NCBI GenBank assembly: GCA_947258875.1
Contig: CAMYKB010000014.1
Location: 1 to 40,531 of the forward strand
Direction: 5' to 3'
From: an uncultured Gammaproteobacteria bacterium
GTDB lineage: Bacteria; Pseudomonadota; Gammaproteobacteria; CAMYKB01
DNA length: 40,531 nt
The position numbers and the translations under genes are program-made. The notes beneath the pieces are model-generated. The model did not search any database. It was not told the origin of the DNA and saw only the letters and a program-made list of their open reading frames with translations. Of this stretch, positions 1-9,985 are shown piece by piece (position 1 is the stretch's first letter; each line of letters opens with the position of its first letter).

Positions 1-1902
<1,902 letters not shown>

Positions 1903-1937
1903 TTACTGCAATTAATTTTGAGTGGCTAGCGCCACAG

Positions 1938-2015
1938 TTTTTTATGCAGGTTCTCGCACCTGCGGGCGAGGTACTTTCTCTTGCTTGTCCAAGAGAAAGT
2001 ACCCAAAGAGAAGGA
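1938..2015 (+). repeat. Dispersed palindromic repeat, copy 1 (GTACTTTCT hairpin type)
   Basis: Contains a perfect 13-base stem, GTACTTTCTCTTG at 1971-1983 with its complement at 1990-2002 and a 6-base loop. It is preceded by a GC-rich block (1951-1970) ending GCGGGCGAG. An inverted relative lies at 2515-2600 and shares the hairpin, the GC-rich block and a TTTTTTATGC edge. Repeats with this GTACTTTCTTTG core followed by CCCAAAGA are familiar from many proteobacterial genomes and often produce spurious short gene calls. I infer a non-coding repeat. Confidence 0.75.
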
Positions 2016-2031
2016 CACCCGACAACTTGGT

Positions 2032-2060
2032 CTTATGTTCAGCCTAGGGCTGAACATAAG
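2032..2060. repeat. Perfect 13-base inverted repeat with TAG loop
   Basis: CTTATGTTCAGCC at 2032-2044 and its exact complement at 2048-2060 flank a three-base loop. No T tract follows on either strand, so it is not an obvious terminator. It is one of several palindromes stacked in the ligA-zipA gap. Confidence 0.7.
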
Positions 2061-2226
2061 ACTGCCCTGTGCTTCTCACGAAAATCGGCGTTCGCCCAAC
2101 TCGCAGATCGCGATAAAACCGCGCTCAGCTCAAACAGGGGGCTCACTTCCCCCGATTTCCGCTGCGATGCTCGGCTGCGTCGAACGGGACGAAGATCAAA
2201 ATCAAAACAAAAAACCCCTTTCTCTG

Positions 2227-2296
2227 GTTCCCATACTCCTGCGTGGGAACGAGAAAACCCGCTTTTGTAGCCTGGGTTAGCGCAGCGTAACCCGGG
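2227..2296. repeat. Two adjacent palindromic repeats (GTTCCCA...TGGGAAC and GGGTTA...TAACCC types)
   Basis: GTTCCCA at 2227-2233 pairs with TGGGAAC at 2244-2250. A second palindrome, CCTGGGTTA at 2271-2279 with TAACCCGGG at 2288-2296, follows within 21 bases. Both resemble dispersed palindromes common in proteobacterial intergenic DNA (GTTCCCACGC...GCGTGGGAAC and GGGTTAGCGCAGCGTAACCC). Family assignment is from memory of those consensus forms. Confidence 0.65.
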
Positions 2297-2389
2297 AGCG
2301 GTCTTCCCGATTAAAACTCGGTTAATCAAAACACGAAATTCAATGCGTGGGTTTTAAATCACCCCTTCAGGTGTGCCCGAGCATCGTAA

Positions 2390-2484
2390 AGCTTTGGCTG
2401 GGAGCCCGGAGGGGTGCGCGAGGGATCGCGCGCATTGTTCGCCAGCACAAGGAAGTGCTGTCGAACAATCTCGGAGCCAAAGCT
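2390..2484. repeat. Large nested stem-loop repeat
   Basis: AGCTTTGGCT at 2390-2399 pairs with AGCCAAAGCT at 2475-2484. Inside it, ATTGTTCG (2434-2441) pairs with CGAACAAT (2462-2469), and CAGCAC (2443-2448) pairs with GTGCTG (2455-2460). The three nested stems make one long imperfect hairpin of about 95 bases. No gene is seen here. Confidence 0.65.
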
Positions 2485-2514
2485 GCGAAGCGCAGGAATA
2501 GCACACCTGTTGGG

Positions 2515-2600
2515 GCGGCGTTTTCTTTGGGTACTTTCTTTGTCGCTGTTGACAAAGAAAGTACCTCGCCCGCGGGTGCGAATATCCGCATAAAAAAGCG
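2515..2600 (-). repeat. Dispersed palindromic repeat, copy 2 (inverted relative of copy 1)
   Basis: A perfect 14-base stem starts at 2531 (GTACTTTCTTTGTC) and closes at 2564, with a 6-base loop. The flank on its right matches the left flank of the copy at 1938-2015 when read on the minus strand. The right edge lies about 25 bases past the zipA stop codon. The two copies bracket about 500 bases holding the other palindromes. Confidence 0.75.
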
Positions 2601-2625
2601 TCGCGTTAACGACACAAATAAAATC

Positions 2626-3393
2626 TCACCCACCCTCAGACACAATCTTCGAATGCCGCAGACTGAACAATTGAATCTCATCACGCAAATGATCGATCGT
2701 CTGGTTGGTCAACGCGCTACGCGTATCATCCAGTAATTCACCACTCAGGCTGGCTGCCAGTCGCTGGGCGCAATCGAGCATGGCATTGAATGATTTCAGT
2801 CCTTCTAACGGACCAGGCAATGTCATGAATAACGTCAGTCCCGGCGTCTTGAAGTCACTCATGTTTTTGGGGTTGAAGACACCCGGATTGACCATATTAG
2901 CCATGTTAAACAAGGTATGCTTGCGGCCGTGACGTTCGACGACCCTGCGAAAAATCTGACTATTATCAAACTCCAGGCTCGTCTCTTTAGCGAACTTCAG
3001 AATATCCTGACCACTAAATTGTTGTGGAGCACGTGCGGCAATATGCAGCACCACGATTTTTTCATTCGCAAAGTCCAGCCCGCCTTTGTCATGTGATGAC
3101 GCCTCCTCCTGTTGCGGATAAAGCGTTCGTTCAGCGGCTTCTTCCATGTGTATCTCATCGAGTTCACTGAACTCATCCTGTAATGCATCAAGACCGATTT
3201 GCGGCTCCCTGGCATCATCGATTAAATGAGCCTCGAGCTCCTCTTCTATGGTCTCGAGGTTCTCTTCGAAATCATGCTGTCCGATAACATCATCCTGCCG
3301 GGTATTCGGTCGTTTGCGCCCCATAATGTAGATCGCGATCAGGATGATCATACCTATGAGTATCAGGATCAAACGGAGCTGCCCAGAAGTCAT
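2626..3393 (-). CDS. zipA: Cell division protein ZipA
   Basis: Inner-membrane anchor that ties FtsZ to the division septum. The 255-residue product has the expected plan. One N-terminal transmembrane helix (about residues 6-24, LRLILILIGMIILIAIYIMG) is followed by a basic patch (GRKRP), an acidic Glu/Asp-rich linker (about 35-100) and a C-terminal FtsZ-binding domain (about 110-245) containing VVLHIAAR and PGVFNP segments typical of the family. It lies 34 bases after smc and upstream of ligA, the usual gammaproteobacterial order, which supports the call despite the variable linker. The linker is shorter and more acidic than in E. coli ZipA (328 residues) and lacks a Pro/Gln-rich stretch. Confidence 0.93.
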   Translation of the reverse strand: MTSGQLRLILILIGMIILIAIYIMGRKRPNTRQDDVIGQHDFEENLETIEEELEAHLIDDAREPQIGLDALQDEFSELDEIHMEEAAERTLYPQQEEASSHDKGGLDFANEKIVVLHIAARAPQQFSGQDILKFAKETSLEFDNSQIFRRVVERHGRKHTLFNMANMVNPGVFNPKNMSDFKTPGLTLFMTLPGPLEGLKSFNAMLDCAQRLAASLSGELLDDTRSALTNQTIDHLRDEIQLFSLRHSKIVSEGG

Positions 3394-3427
3394 GCAGTTA
3401 TCGCCTCGCCCTTAGGGCCTGTTATCA

Positions 3428-6400
3428 CTAGCCTGTCGCCATCCTGGCGGCTTCATCGACATCCACAGCCACCAAGCGTGACACACCCGGTTCGTTCATG
3501 GTAACACCAATTAATTGTTCAGCGTATTCCATGGTGCTCTTGTTATGTGTGATAAAGATAAACTGAACACGGGAAGACATGTCTTTAACCAACTCACAGA
3601 AACGACCGACATTGGCCTCATCTAGTGGCGCATCGACCTCGTCTAGCATACAAAATGGCGCAGGATTTAATTCAAAGATAGCAAATACCATAGCAACTGC
3701 GGTGAGTGCCTTCTCACCACCTGACATCAGATGAATGCTGGACAAGCGTTTGCCAGGAGGACGCGCAAAAATCGCCACACCCGTGGTTAGTAGATCATCG
3801 CCGGTCAATTCGAGATGGGCATTGCCACCACCGAACAGGCGTGGAAACATTTCCTGTAAGCGGGTGTTTACCAGTTCGTAGGTTTCCTTGAAACGGCTGC
3901 GTGTTTCCTTGTCAATCTTGCGTATGGCGTTCTCCAGAGTTTCCAACGCTTCAATCAAATCATCATTCTGCTTGTCGAGGTACTCCTTGCGCTTGCTTTG
4001 CTCCTCGAACTCTTCGATAGCCGCCAGGTTTATGGGGCCAAGCCGCTCGATGCGACGCACCAGCTTTTCAAGCCGTTCTTCCCAGGCTTCAGGTGCTGCA
4101 CCTTCTTCCAGGCTAGCGAACAATGCTTCGAGCTCAAAACCACTCTCGTCCAGCTGTTCCTTGAGTGTCTGACCACGTACATTGGCTTCCTGCCATGCCA
4201 TACGCAGCCGCTCCACTTCAGTGCGTACCTCGTTGATACGTTGTTCAATTTGTACCCTGCTTTGTTCCTGCTCACGCATAGTGGCATCGAGATCCTGGAC
4301 TCGCGTGCGCGATTCGGTAAGCGATTGTTCCAGGCTCACACGTTGTGACAACAGCTCCTTAAGCTCAGCCTCCTGACCCTCAATCGGTGCGAGGCTTTGT
4401 TGTATCAGCCCTTGCAGGTCTTCGCTGCGTTGCTGCAAATGGCCTAACTGCTCTTCCATGCGCTGCAACGCCTGTTGTGTCTCAGTGCGGGCGGTCTGCA
4501 TGGAACCCAGCTTCAGCGCCAGCTCATGGGTCTTGATACGTTGTGCCTGCAGTTGTTCACGGCTCTGCTTGAGCGCATTATGAAAACCTTCGCGTTTACC
4601 ACTAAGTACATCACGTTGATCGCCCAGCAGGTTCATCTGCTCCAAGGCCTGATTGCGGGCGGCGGTCGCCTCTTGCAGGCCCAGGGAATCATGCTCGTAC
4701 TGCTGCTTGATTTCCGCCAGCTCATCAGCCAGCTTCATGCGGCGTGCATTGACCTGCTCGAACTGATTGCGATGATGATCCACTCGTGCCTGAGCCTGGG
4801 CATGCAGACGCTGCACACGATTGTGTTCTACCTGTAATTCTTCGCGAGCAGCCTCCTGCTCCGATAGAGCCTGACGCCCCTGTTGCAGTTGCTGTTCAAT
4901 CTCATTGACAGACTCGTCCACATGCTGCAATTCCTGCGCGAGCGATTTGATCTCGCTCTCGCGTGCAATCACACCGGCATGTTCATCGGCATCGCGCGCC
5001 ACACGCAACCAGTTTTTACCCAGCCACACACCATCACTTGTTACAACTGATTCACCTGCAGATAATTGCCCGCGCATATCAAGCGCCTGCTGCAACCCCG
5101 AAACAACGTATACACCTTCCAGCAAATCAGTTGCCGGACCAGGTGAGCGCAACTTGCCAAGCAAGGTTTCATACCTGCCCTGCTGCGGTGTTGTAGAAGA
5201 TGCACTGGAATCCAGCAATACCAGGCTGCCGTGCTCGAGCCTACCCAGTGCGTCAGCCACCGCATCGACATCATCGGTACAGACAGCCTCAAGGTATTGA
5301 CCCAATACGGTTTCGACGGCACGTTCCCAGCCGGATTCAACATCCAGCGTCTCTGCCAAACGCGGCGCAGATGTCAGACCCTGTTGCCCCAACCACTGAC
5401 TTACAGCCTCCTGCTGTTTACCTAGTGCAGCTTCCTGTAAGGCTTCAAGTGAAGCTAGACGCCCCCGCAGAGTCTGTGCTTTTTCGCGCGCCACATCGAG
5501 TTGATGACCTAGCTCCTGATTACGGCTGCGCTGTTGGTTAATAGTATCCAGGGTGTTTTGCAGGTTTTGCTGGTGCGAGTCGGCCTCACCTTTAACCTGT
5601 GATAAAAGAGTCCCCAGGTTTTCCAATTCGCTTTGCAAGCTTTCAGTCGAGATACTGTTATGTTCTTCAGCAAGGCGTTCCCGGCGCTCGGCGAGCTGCG
5701 TGATCTGGCGTTCGAGATGTTCGATGCGGGTACGCTCGACCTGTGCCGCCTGTTGCGGCTCAGCTGCACGCTGGTTTAGATCCTCCCACTCCTGTTGCCA
5801 GGCAGCCATAGCCTGTTCAGCTTCTGCACGTTGCGCCTCCTGACGCTCCTGTTCAGCCTGCAATGTTTGCAGTGCGGGCTCTTCGTCTGCAATGTCCTTA
5901 TCCAGTTGCACCAGTCGCTCGCGATCCTCACGCATTGCTTGCTGAGCACCTTCCAGCGCCTGCTGCACCTGCTGGCGCTCTTCCTGCTGACGTTCGTGCA
6001 TCGCCTTATTGTGCTGGATGGATTGCTCGACCCGCGAGATATCGCTACCCAGTTTGTAATACTCGCCCTGGACCTTGTTAAAGGATTCATTGGCCTCGGC
6101 ATGCTCGACACGGCTCTTTTCAATTGCCGTCTCGATTTCACGCAGCTCAGCGACCACTTCCTCGAAACGGGTCTCCTTTTCCTTTACTTTCTGCTCACGC
6201 GCCCTGACGTCTTCGTCCTGATGCTGCCAACGCAGGGCCAATAACTCGGCGCGCAGCTGGCGTTCAGATTCTTTCAGCTCTTTATACTTTTCCGCTGTCT
6301 TGGCTTGGCGTTGTAATTTCTCAAGTTGTTTCTCAATTTCCTCTCTTAAATCATTGAGTCTTGATAGATTTTCACGAGTATGGCGGATCCGATTTTCAGT

Positions 6401-6934
6401 TTCACGGCGGCGCTCTTTGTATTTGGAGATACCCGCGGCCTCCTCAAGATAGACACGCAGCTCTTCCGGCTTGGCCTCGATAAGGCGCGAGATCATACCC
6501 TGTTCGATGATGGCGTAACTACGCGGCCCCAAACCTGTTCCCATGAAGATGTCGGTAATATCGCGCCTGCGACATTTGACACCGTTGAGGTAGTACTTGG
6601 ATTGACCGTCGCGCGACACTGAGCGGCGTATGGAGATTTCATTGTACTGGGCGTATTGTCCACCCACCTGACCATCGCTGTTATCAAAAATCAGTTCGAT
6701 GGAGGCTTGTCCGACTGGCTTGCGGGTATTGGAACCACTGAAGATGACATCTTCCATGGTATCGCCACGAATATGCTTGGAACTCTCGCCCATGACCCAG
6801 CGCACGGCATCAATGGTATTGGACTTGCCGCATCCGTTGGGGCCGACGATGCCGACCATGTCACTGGGAAAATCGATAGTTGTCGGATCAACAAAGGACT
6901 TGAAGCCCGACATTTTCATTTTGCTAAGACGCAT
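3428..6934 (-). CDS. smc: Chromosome partition protein Smc
   Basis: Structural maintenance of chromosomes ATPase that, with ScpA and ScpB, organises and segregates the nucleoid. At 1168 residues it is the normal length. The N-terminal head has Walker A GPNGCGKSN at residues 31-39. Two very long Glu/Gln/Arg-rich coiled coils (about 170-500 and 660-1000) flank a hinge at about 510-650. The C-terminal head has the ABC signature LMSGGEKALTAVAM and Walker B PFCMLDEVDAPLDE. It starts at ATG 6934, divergent from queF across a 66-base gap, and leads the smc-zipA set. ScpA and ScpB are not in the window. Confidence 0.98.
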   Translation of the reverse strand: MRLSKMKMSGFKSFVDPTTIDFPSDMVGIVGPNGCGKSNTIDAVRWVMGESSKHIRGDTMEDVIFSGSNTRKPVGQASIELIFDNSDGQVGGQYAQYNEISIRRSVSRDGQSKYYLNGVKCRRRDITDIFMGTGLGPRSYAIIEQGMISRLIEAKPEELRVYLEEAAGISKYKERRRETENRIRHTRENLSRLNDLREEIEKQLEKLQRQAKTAEKYKELKESERQLRAELLALRWQHQDEDVRAREQKVKEKETRFEEVVAELREIETAIEKSRVEHAEANESFNKVQGEYYKLGSDISRVEQSIQHNKAMHERQQEERQQVQQALEGAQQAMREDRERLVQLDKDIADEEPALQTLQAEQERQEAQRAEAEQAMAAWQQEWEDLNQRAAEPQQAAQVERTRIEHLERQITQLAERRERLAEEHNSISTESLQSELENLGTLLSQVKGEADSHQQNLQNTLDTINQQRSRNQELGHQLDVAREKAQTLRGRLASLEALQEAALGKQQEAVSQWLGQQGLTSAPRLAETLDVESGWERAVETVLGQYLEAVCTDDVDAVADALGRLEHGSLVLLDSSASSTTPQQGRYETLLGKLRSPGPATDLLEGVYVVSGLQQALDMRGQLSAGESVVTSDGVWLGKNWLRVARDADEHAGVIARESEIKSLAQELQHVDESVNEIEQQLQQGRQALSEQEAAREELQVEHNRVQRLHAQAQARVDHHRNQFEQVNARRMKLADELAEIKQQYEHDSLGLQEATAARNQALEQMNLLGDQRDVLSGKREGFHNALKQSREQLQAQRIKTHELALKLGSMQTARTETQQALQRMEEQLGHLQQRSEDLQGLIQQSLAPIEGQEAELKELLSQRVSLEQSLTESRTRVQDLDATMREQEQSRVQIEQRINEVRTEVERLRMAWQEANVRGQTLKEQLDESGFELEALFASLEEGAAPEAWEERLEKLVRRIERLGPINLAAIEEFEEQSKRKEYLDKQNDDLIEALETLENAIRKIDKETRSRFKETYELVNTRLQEMFPRLFGGGNAHLELTGDDLLTTGVAIFARPPGKRLSSIHLMSGGEKALTAVAMVFAIFELNPAPFCMLDEVDAPLDEANVGRFCELVKDMSSRVQFIFITHNKSTMEYAEQLIGVTMNEPGVSRLVAVDVDEAARMATG

Positions 6935-6943
6935 TTAGGTGTG

Positions 6944-6972
6944 TTCCAAGGGTAAAATAGTATCTGTTATAA
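6944..6972 (+). promoter_or_regulatory. Weak candidate sigma-70 promoter for queF
   Basis: TTCCAA (6944-6949) and TTATAA (6967-6972) are 17 bases apart in the smc/queF divergent gap, followed by an ACGGAG ribosome-binding site before the queF ATG at 7001. The -35 match is poor, so this is only the best candidate visible. Confidence 0.3.
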
Positions 6973-7000
6973 CAATTTCTAATCTTTACGGAGTTAAACC

Positions 7001-7390
7001 ATGCCCAGCCAGCCAAGCAAAGAACTGGAAACCTTCGACAACCCCGAACCCGGGCGCGATTATACCATTCGTATCCAGGTGCCAGAGTTTACCTGTCTTT
7101 GCCCTAAAACCGGCCAACCCGATTTTGCAGAACTGCTTATCGAGTATATTCCGGACAAATTATGCGTCGAACTCAAGGCCCTCAAGATGTATGTCTGGTC
7201 ATTCCGCGACGAAGGCGCCTTCCATGAAGCCGTAACCAACCGCATTCTTGCCGACCTTGTTGAGGCCACTGCCCCCCGTTTTATGCGCCTGACTGCTGAT
7301 TTCAACGTACGCGGCGGCATATATACCGTCGTAGTCGCAGAACATCGCAAACCCGGCTGGCAAGCACCCGCAGTCGTTACTCTACCTTAA
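7001..7390 (+). CDS. queF: NADPH-dependent 7-cyano-7-deazaguanine reductase, short type (QueF)
   Basis: Reduces the nitrile preQ0 to the amine preQ1 in queuosine biosynthesis. The 129-residue product belongs to the short, unimodular class (Bacillus type), not the long E. coli type. Visible motifs: [14 protein letters not shown] with thioimide-forming Cys34 and general acid Asp41, and the QueF signature [20 protein letters not shown] (residues 57-76) for NADPH and substrate binding. A Shine-Dalgarno ACGGAG lies about 8 bases before ATG. The gene is divergent from smc and followed 23 bases later by an FGGY kinase on the same strand. No preQ1 riboswitch is evident in the short leader. Confidence 0.96.
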   Translation: MPSQPSKELETFDNPEPGRDYTIRIQVPEFTCLCPKTGQPDFAELLIEYIPDKLCVELKALKMYVWSFRDEGAFHEAVTNRILADLVEATAPRFMRLTADFNVRGGIYTVVVAEHRKPGWQAPAVVTLP

Positions 7391-7413
7391 GTACTACGCG
7401 CACAGTGTGAGCC

Positions 7414-8718
7414 ATGCCGCGTGATCCACGCCTTTTTATAGGCCTCGATCTGGGTACCTCGGGTTGCCGCGCCTGCGCCATCAACAGCGCTGGCGTGCCC
7501 GTCGGCGAGCATAGCATCCCTGTGCCGAAACCCGAAATCGACGGCACGCATCACGAGCAGTCGCCCTACTCATGGTGGATAATCACATTAAATACACTTG
7601 ATAACTTGCTGAACAAAATAGATAAAAAAAATATTGCATCCATTGCGGTCGACGCCACGTCCAGCAGTGTCATGCTAACAAATAATCAGGGCGAACCGTT
7701 AGGCCCTGCACTGATGTACAACGATGCCCGCGCGCAACAACAAGCCAAAGCGATTAAGGCCGTCGCACCGCCAGACTGCGGTGCACATGGCGCAAGTTCC
7801 AGCCTCGCCAAGGCGCTTTGGTTAATAAATAATCAACAATCCGAAACAATTTCACAGATTCTGCATCAGGCGGATTGGATTGCAGGTTGCCTCAGTGGAT
7901 CCTGGAACATTAGTGACGAAAATAACGCACTTAAGCTAGGTTACGACCCCGTCAAACGCCAATGGCCGGGCTGGCTACAGCAACTGGGAATCGAAAAGGC
8001 GTGGCTGCCCAGGGCATACCCACCCGGCACCCCATGCGGCAGTCTCTCATGCGCCATCGCCAGACAACTCGGGCTACCTGATGGCGTACAGATTGTCACT
8101 GGCACCACCGACAGCATCGCAGGTTTCATCGCCACTGGCGCCAGCCTGAAGGGCGAAGCCGTGACCTCACTGGGTAGCACACTGGCCATCAAGATCATCA
8201 GCGATAAAGCCGTATTCACCCCCGAATACGGTATCTACAGCCATCGCCTGGGCGATCTGTGGCTGGCGGGCGGCGCCTCCAATAGCGGCGGCGCCGTTTT
8301 GCAGCATTATTTTGAGCAGGCCGAACTCGATGCCATGACGGCGCTACTGCGCCCTGAACAACCGACCGGACTGGATTATTACCCACTGACCCACAACGGC
8401 GAGCGCTTCCCGAGCGCAGACCCGGAGCGAGCCCCCCGGCTCGAACCCAGGCCCGACGACCCCGTACAGTTTTTCCAGGGCATGCTGGAAGGCATCGCTA
8501 ACATCGAGTACCTGGGATATCAGCGACTCGCTGAACACGGCGCGCCCTATCCAACTAAAATCTACACCGTGGGTGGCGGTTCCAATAACCCCGCCTGGCA
8601 ACAAATCAGGCAAAACCGGCTCGGCGTGGATGTCGTACGAGCACAACACACCGAAGCCGCCTTTGGTGCAGCCTTACTGGCCCGACAAGGTATTTTGAAC
8701 GCAACAGAATTCCAGTAA
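7414..8718 (+). CDS. FGGY-family carbohydrate kinase, probably D-ribulose/D-xylulose kinase
   Basis: ATP-dependent kinase of the FGGY family (hexokinase/actin fold). The N-terminal phosphate-binding motif FIGLDLGTSGCRACAI (about 8-23), the VDATSSSVML segment, the catalytic-base region VTGTTDSIAGF, and the C-terminal adenosine motif YTVGGGSNNPAWQQIRQ are all clear. At 434 residues it is shorter than classical xylulokinases (about 480-500). It resembles the compact plant/cyanobacterial type reported as D-ribulose kinase. The substrate therefore remains uncertain between D-ribulose, D-xylulose and a related ketopentose. It lies 23 bases after queF and may be cotranscribed with it, with no functional link evident. 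Confidence 0.8.
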   Translation: MPRDPRLFIGLDLGTSGCRACAINSAGVPVGEHSIPVPKPEIDGTHHEQSPYSWWIITLNTLDNLLNKIDKKNIASIAVDATSSSVMLTNNQGEPLGPALMYNDARAQQQAKAIKAVAPPDCGAHGASSSLAKALWLINNQQSETISQILHQADWIAGCLSGSWNISDENNALKLGYDPVKRQWPGWLQQLGIEKAWLPRAYPPGTPCGSLSCAIARQLGLPDGVQIVTGTTDSIAGFIATGASLKGEAVTSLGSTLAIKIISDKAVFTPEYGIYSHRLGDLWLAGGASNSGGAVLQHYFEQAELDAMTALLRPEQPTGLDYYPLTHNGERFPSADPERAPRLEPRPDDPVQFFQGMLEGIANIEYLGYQRLAEHGAPYPTKIYTVGGGSNNPAWQQIRQNRLGVDVVRAQHTEAAFGAALLARQGILNATEFQ

Positions 8719-8737
8719 TCCACGTAAATAAAAAATA

Positions 8738-8826
8738 TCGTCATTCCCGCGCAGGCGGGAATCTAGTAAACAATTGGTTTATATTCAGCCCTGCTCACTG
8801 GATTCCCGCCTGCGCGGGAATGACGA
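8738..8826. repeat. Inverted pair of dRS3-like ATTCCC-N8-GGGAAT repeats
   Basis: A 30-base unit at 8738-8767 and its inverse at 8797-8826 match at 29 of 30 positions, separated by 29 bases. Each unit contains its own palindrome, ATTCCCGCGCAGGCGGGAAT, the form of the Neisseria dRS3 repeat and of similar repeats dispersed in many proteobacteria. The pair fills the gap between the FGGY kinase and cysZ. It could fold into a long hairpin and limit read-through, but no T tract follows. Confidence 0.85.
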
Positions 8827-8886
8827 ATTTATGGGATAGTAGTGACGCATACACCTCATAGAAAATAACTCCAGAACCAACACACT

Positions 8887-9645
8887 ATGATTAAAGAACT
8901 CCAACAAGGCGCCCATTACGTCACCCGCGGCTTCGGCCTCCTTAACCAACGCGGTATCCGTCCTTACGCCCTCATCCCCTTACTGATAAACAGCATCTTG
9001 TTTTCCCTAGTGATCTGGTACGGTGTTGATCGTTTCGAGGTACTGCTGGACTGGTTATTACCTTCATGGCTAGACTGGGCGCGATACCTCCTGTGGCCAT
9101 TATTTGTGATCCTCACCCTACTTATCGTGTTCTACACCTTTACACTGATCGCCAATCTGATTGGTGCACCCTTCAATGCTCTACTCGCTGAAAAGTTAGA
9201 AGCGAAACTGACGGGGCAAGCATTACCCGAATTCAAGGGTTATTGGTATCTACTAAAGAGCATTAACACCGCCATCTTCAACGAACTGAAAAAACTGCTT
9301 TATCTGGCCGCCTGGATACTGCCGTTGTTATTGCTCTTTGTGATTCCAGGCGTAAATCTGATTGCCCCCTTCGCCTGGTTTATATTCAGCGCATGGATGC
9401 TGGCCATCGAATACGCTGACTATCCCATGGGTAATTACGATATGAAATTTACTGACGAACGCCGTTTGTTGAAACAAAACCGCCCCCTCGCACTCGGCTT
9501 TGGTGGTGCGATGATGCTGATGACCTCGATACCGATCCTGAACTTCATCGCCATGCCGGTGGGTGTGGCAGGCGCAACCGCATTGTGGGTGGAGCGCTTG
9601 CGCAAGCAGGCGATTGATGACCAGCAATTATTTAAACCGCACTGA
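8887..9645 (+). CDS. cysZ: Sulfate transporter CysZ
   Basis: Inner-membrane protein for sulfate uptake into assimilation. The 252-residue product matches the family length (E. coli 253). Characteristic segments are RGIRPYALIPLLIN near residue 24, ANLIGAPFNALLAEKLEAKLTG (about 97-118), the FSAWMLAIEYADYPMGNY block and IPILNFIAMPVGVAGATALW near the C-terminus. About four to six hydrophobic segments are visible. It stands alone on the plus strand, with the repeat pair upstream and a decayed small gene downstream. No cysteine biosynthesis gene is next to it. Confidence 0.95.
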   Translation: MIKELQQGAHYVTRGFGLLNQRGIRPYALIPLLINSILFSLVIWYGVDRFEVLLDWLLPSWLDWARYLLWPLFVILTLLIVFYTFTLIANLIGAPFNALLAEKLEAKLTGQALPEFKGYWYLLKSINTAIFNELKKLLYLAAWILPLLLLFVIPGVNLIAPFAWFIFSAWMLAIEYADYPMGNYDMKFTDERRLLKQNRPLALGFGGAMMLMTSIPILNFIAMPVGVAGATALWVERLRKQAIDDQQLFKPH

Positions 9646-9673
9646 TACCGGCGTATTGTAAGCAAAAAAGTTA

Positions 9674-9922
9674 ATGTCAGATCAAAAATATGTGATGGCA
9701 GTTGCCTCACAAATGAGAAATGAAGGATTTAAAGAACAAGCGGTCATTCTTGAAAATACAGCAAAACTCCCATGCAGAACTGCCTGGGGATGATTGGGTG
9801 AATTAGGTTATGGTGTTGCAAAGATTAATAGCGCAGGTTCACTGCCTGAAGAAATTAATAAAAAAATTAGGGAAAACATTATCAACTTCAAAGCCATTGA
9901 ATCCTTATGTCTAAGAATTTGA
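9674..9922 (+). pseudogene. Small open frame interrupted by an in-frame TGA (82 codons)
   Basis: From ATG 9674 the frame reads MSDQKYVMAVASQMRNEGF and on to codon 39. It meets TGA at 9791-9793 and continues open in the same frame to TGA at 9920-9922. Only the one stop interrupts it. The residue before the stop is Gly in a TAWG context, and LGELGYG follows, so a Trp codon TGG changed to TGA is the simplest reading. The stretch is richer in A and T and in Lys/Ile/Asn codons than its neighbours, suggesting foreign origin. I do not recognise the family. It could also be chance. Confidence 0.45.
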
Positions 9923-9985
9923 TAACCATACATAGCAAGCGATTTGACCTTGACTCCTGTTGATCTGAGTTCGAACTATGTCCTA

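Noticed and set aside
1944-2736. Several short open frames on both strands in the ligA-zipA gap, some reading KVPKEN-like peptides
   Set aside because: They run through palindromic repeats, have no ribosome-binding sites, and such peptides are typical artefacts of GTACTTTCTTTG repeats.
4475-4837. Long plus-strand open frames inside smc and other minus-strand genes
   Set aside because: They are shadows of strongly supported coding sequences and show no start signals or known motifs.
6935-7000. preQ1 riboswitch upstream of queF
   Set aside because: The 66-base gap has no recognisable stem plus A-rich tail pairing of a preQ1 aptamer, and most of it is needed for promoters.
9791-9793. Selenocysteine codon in the small interrupted frame
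   Set aside because: No SECIS-like hairpin is evident just after the TGA, and the context fits a lost Trp codon better.
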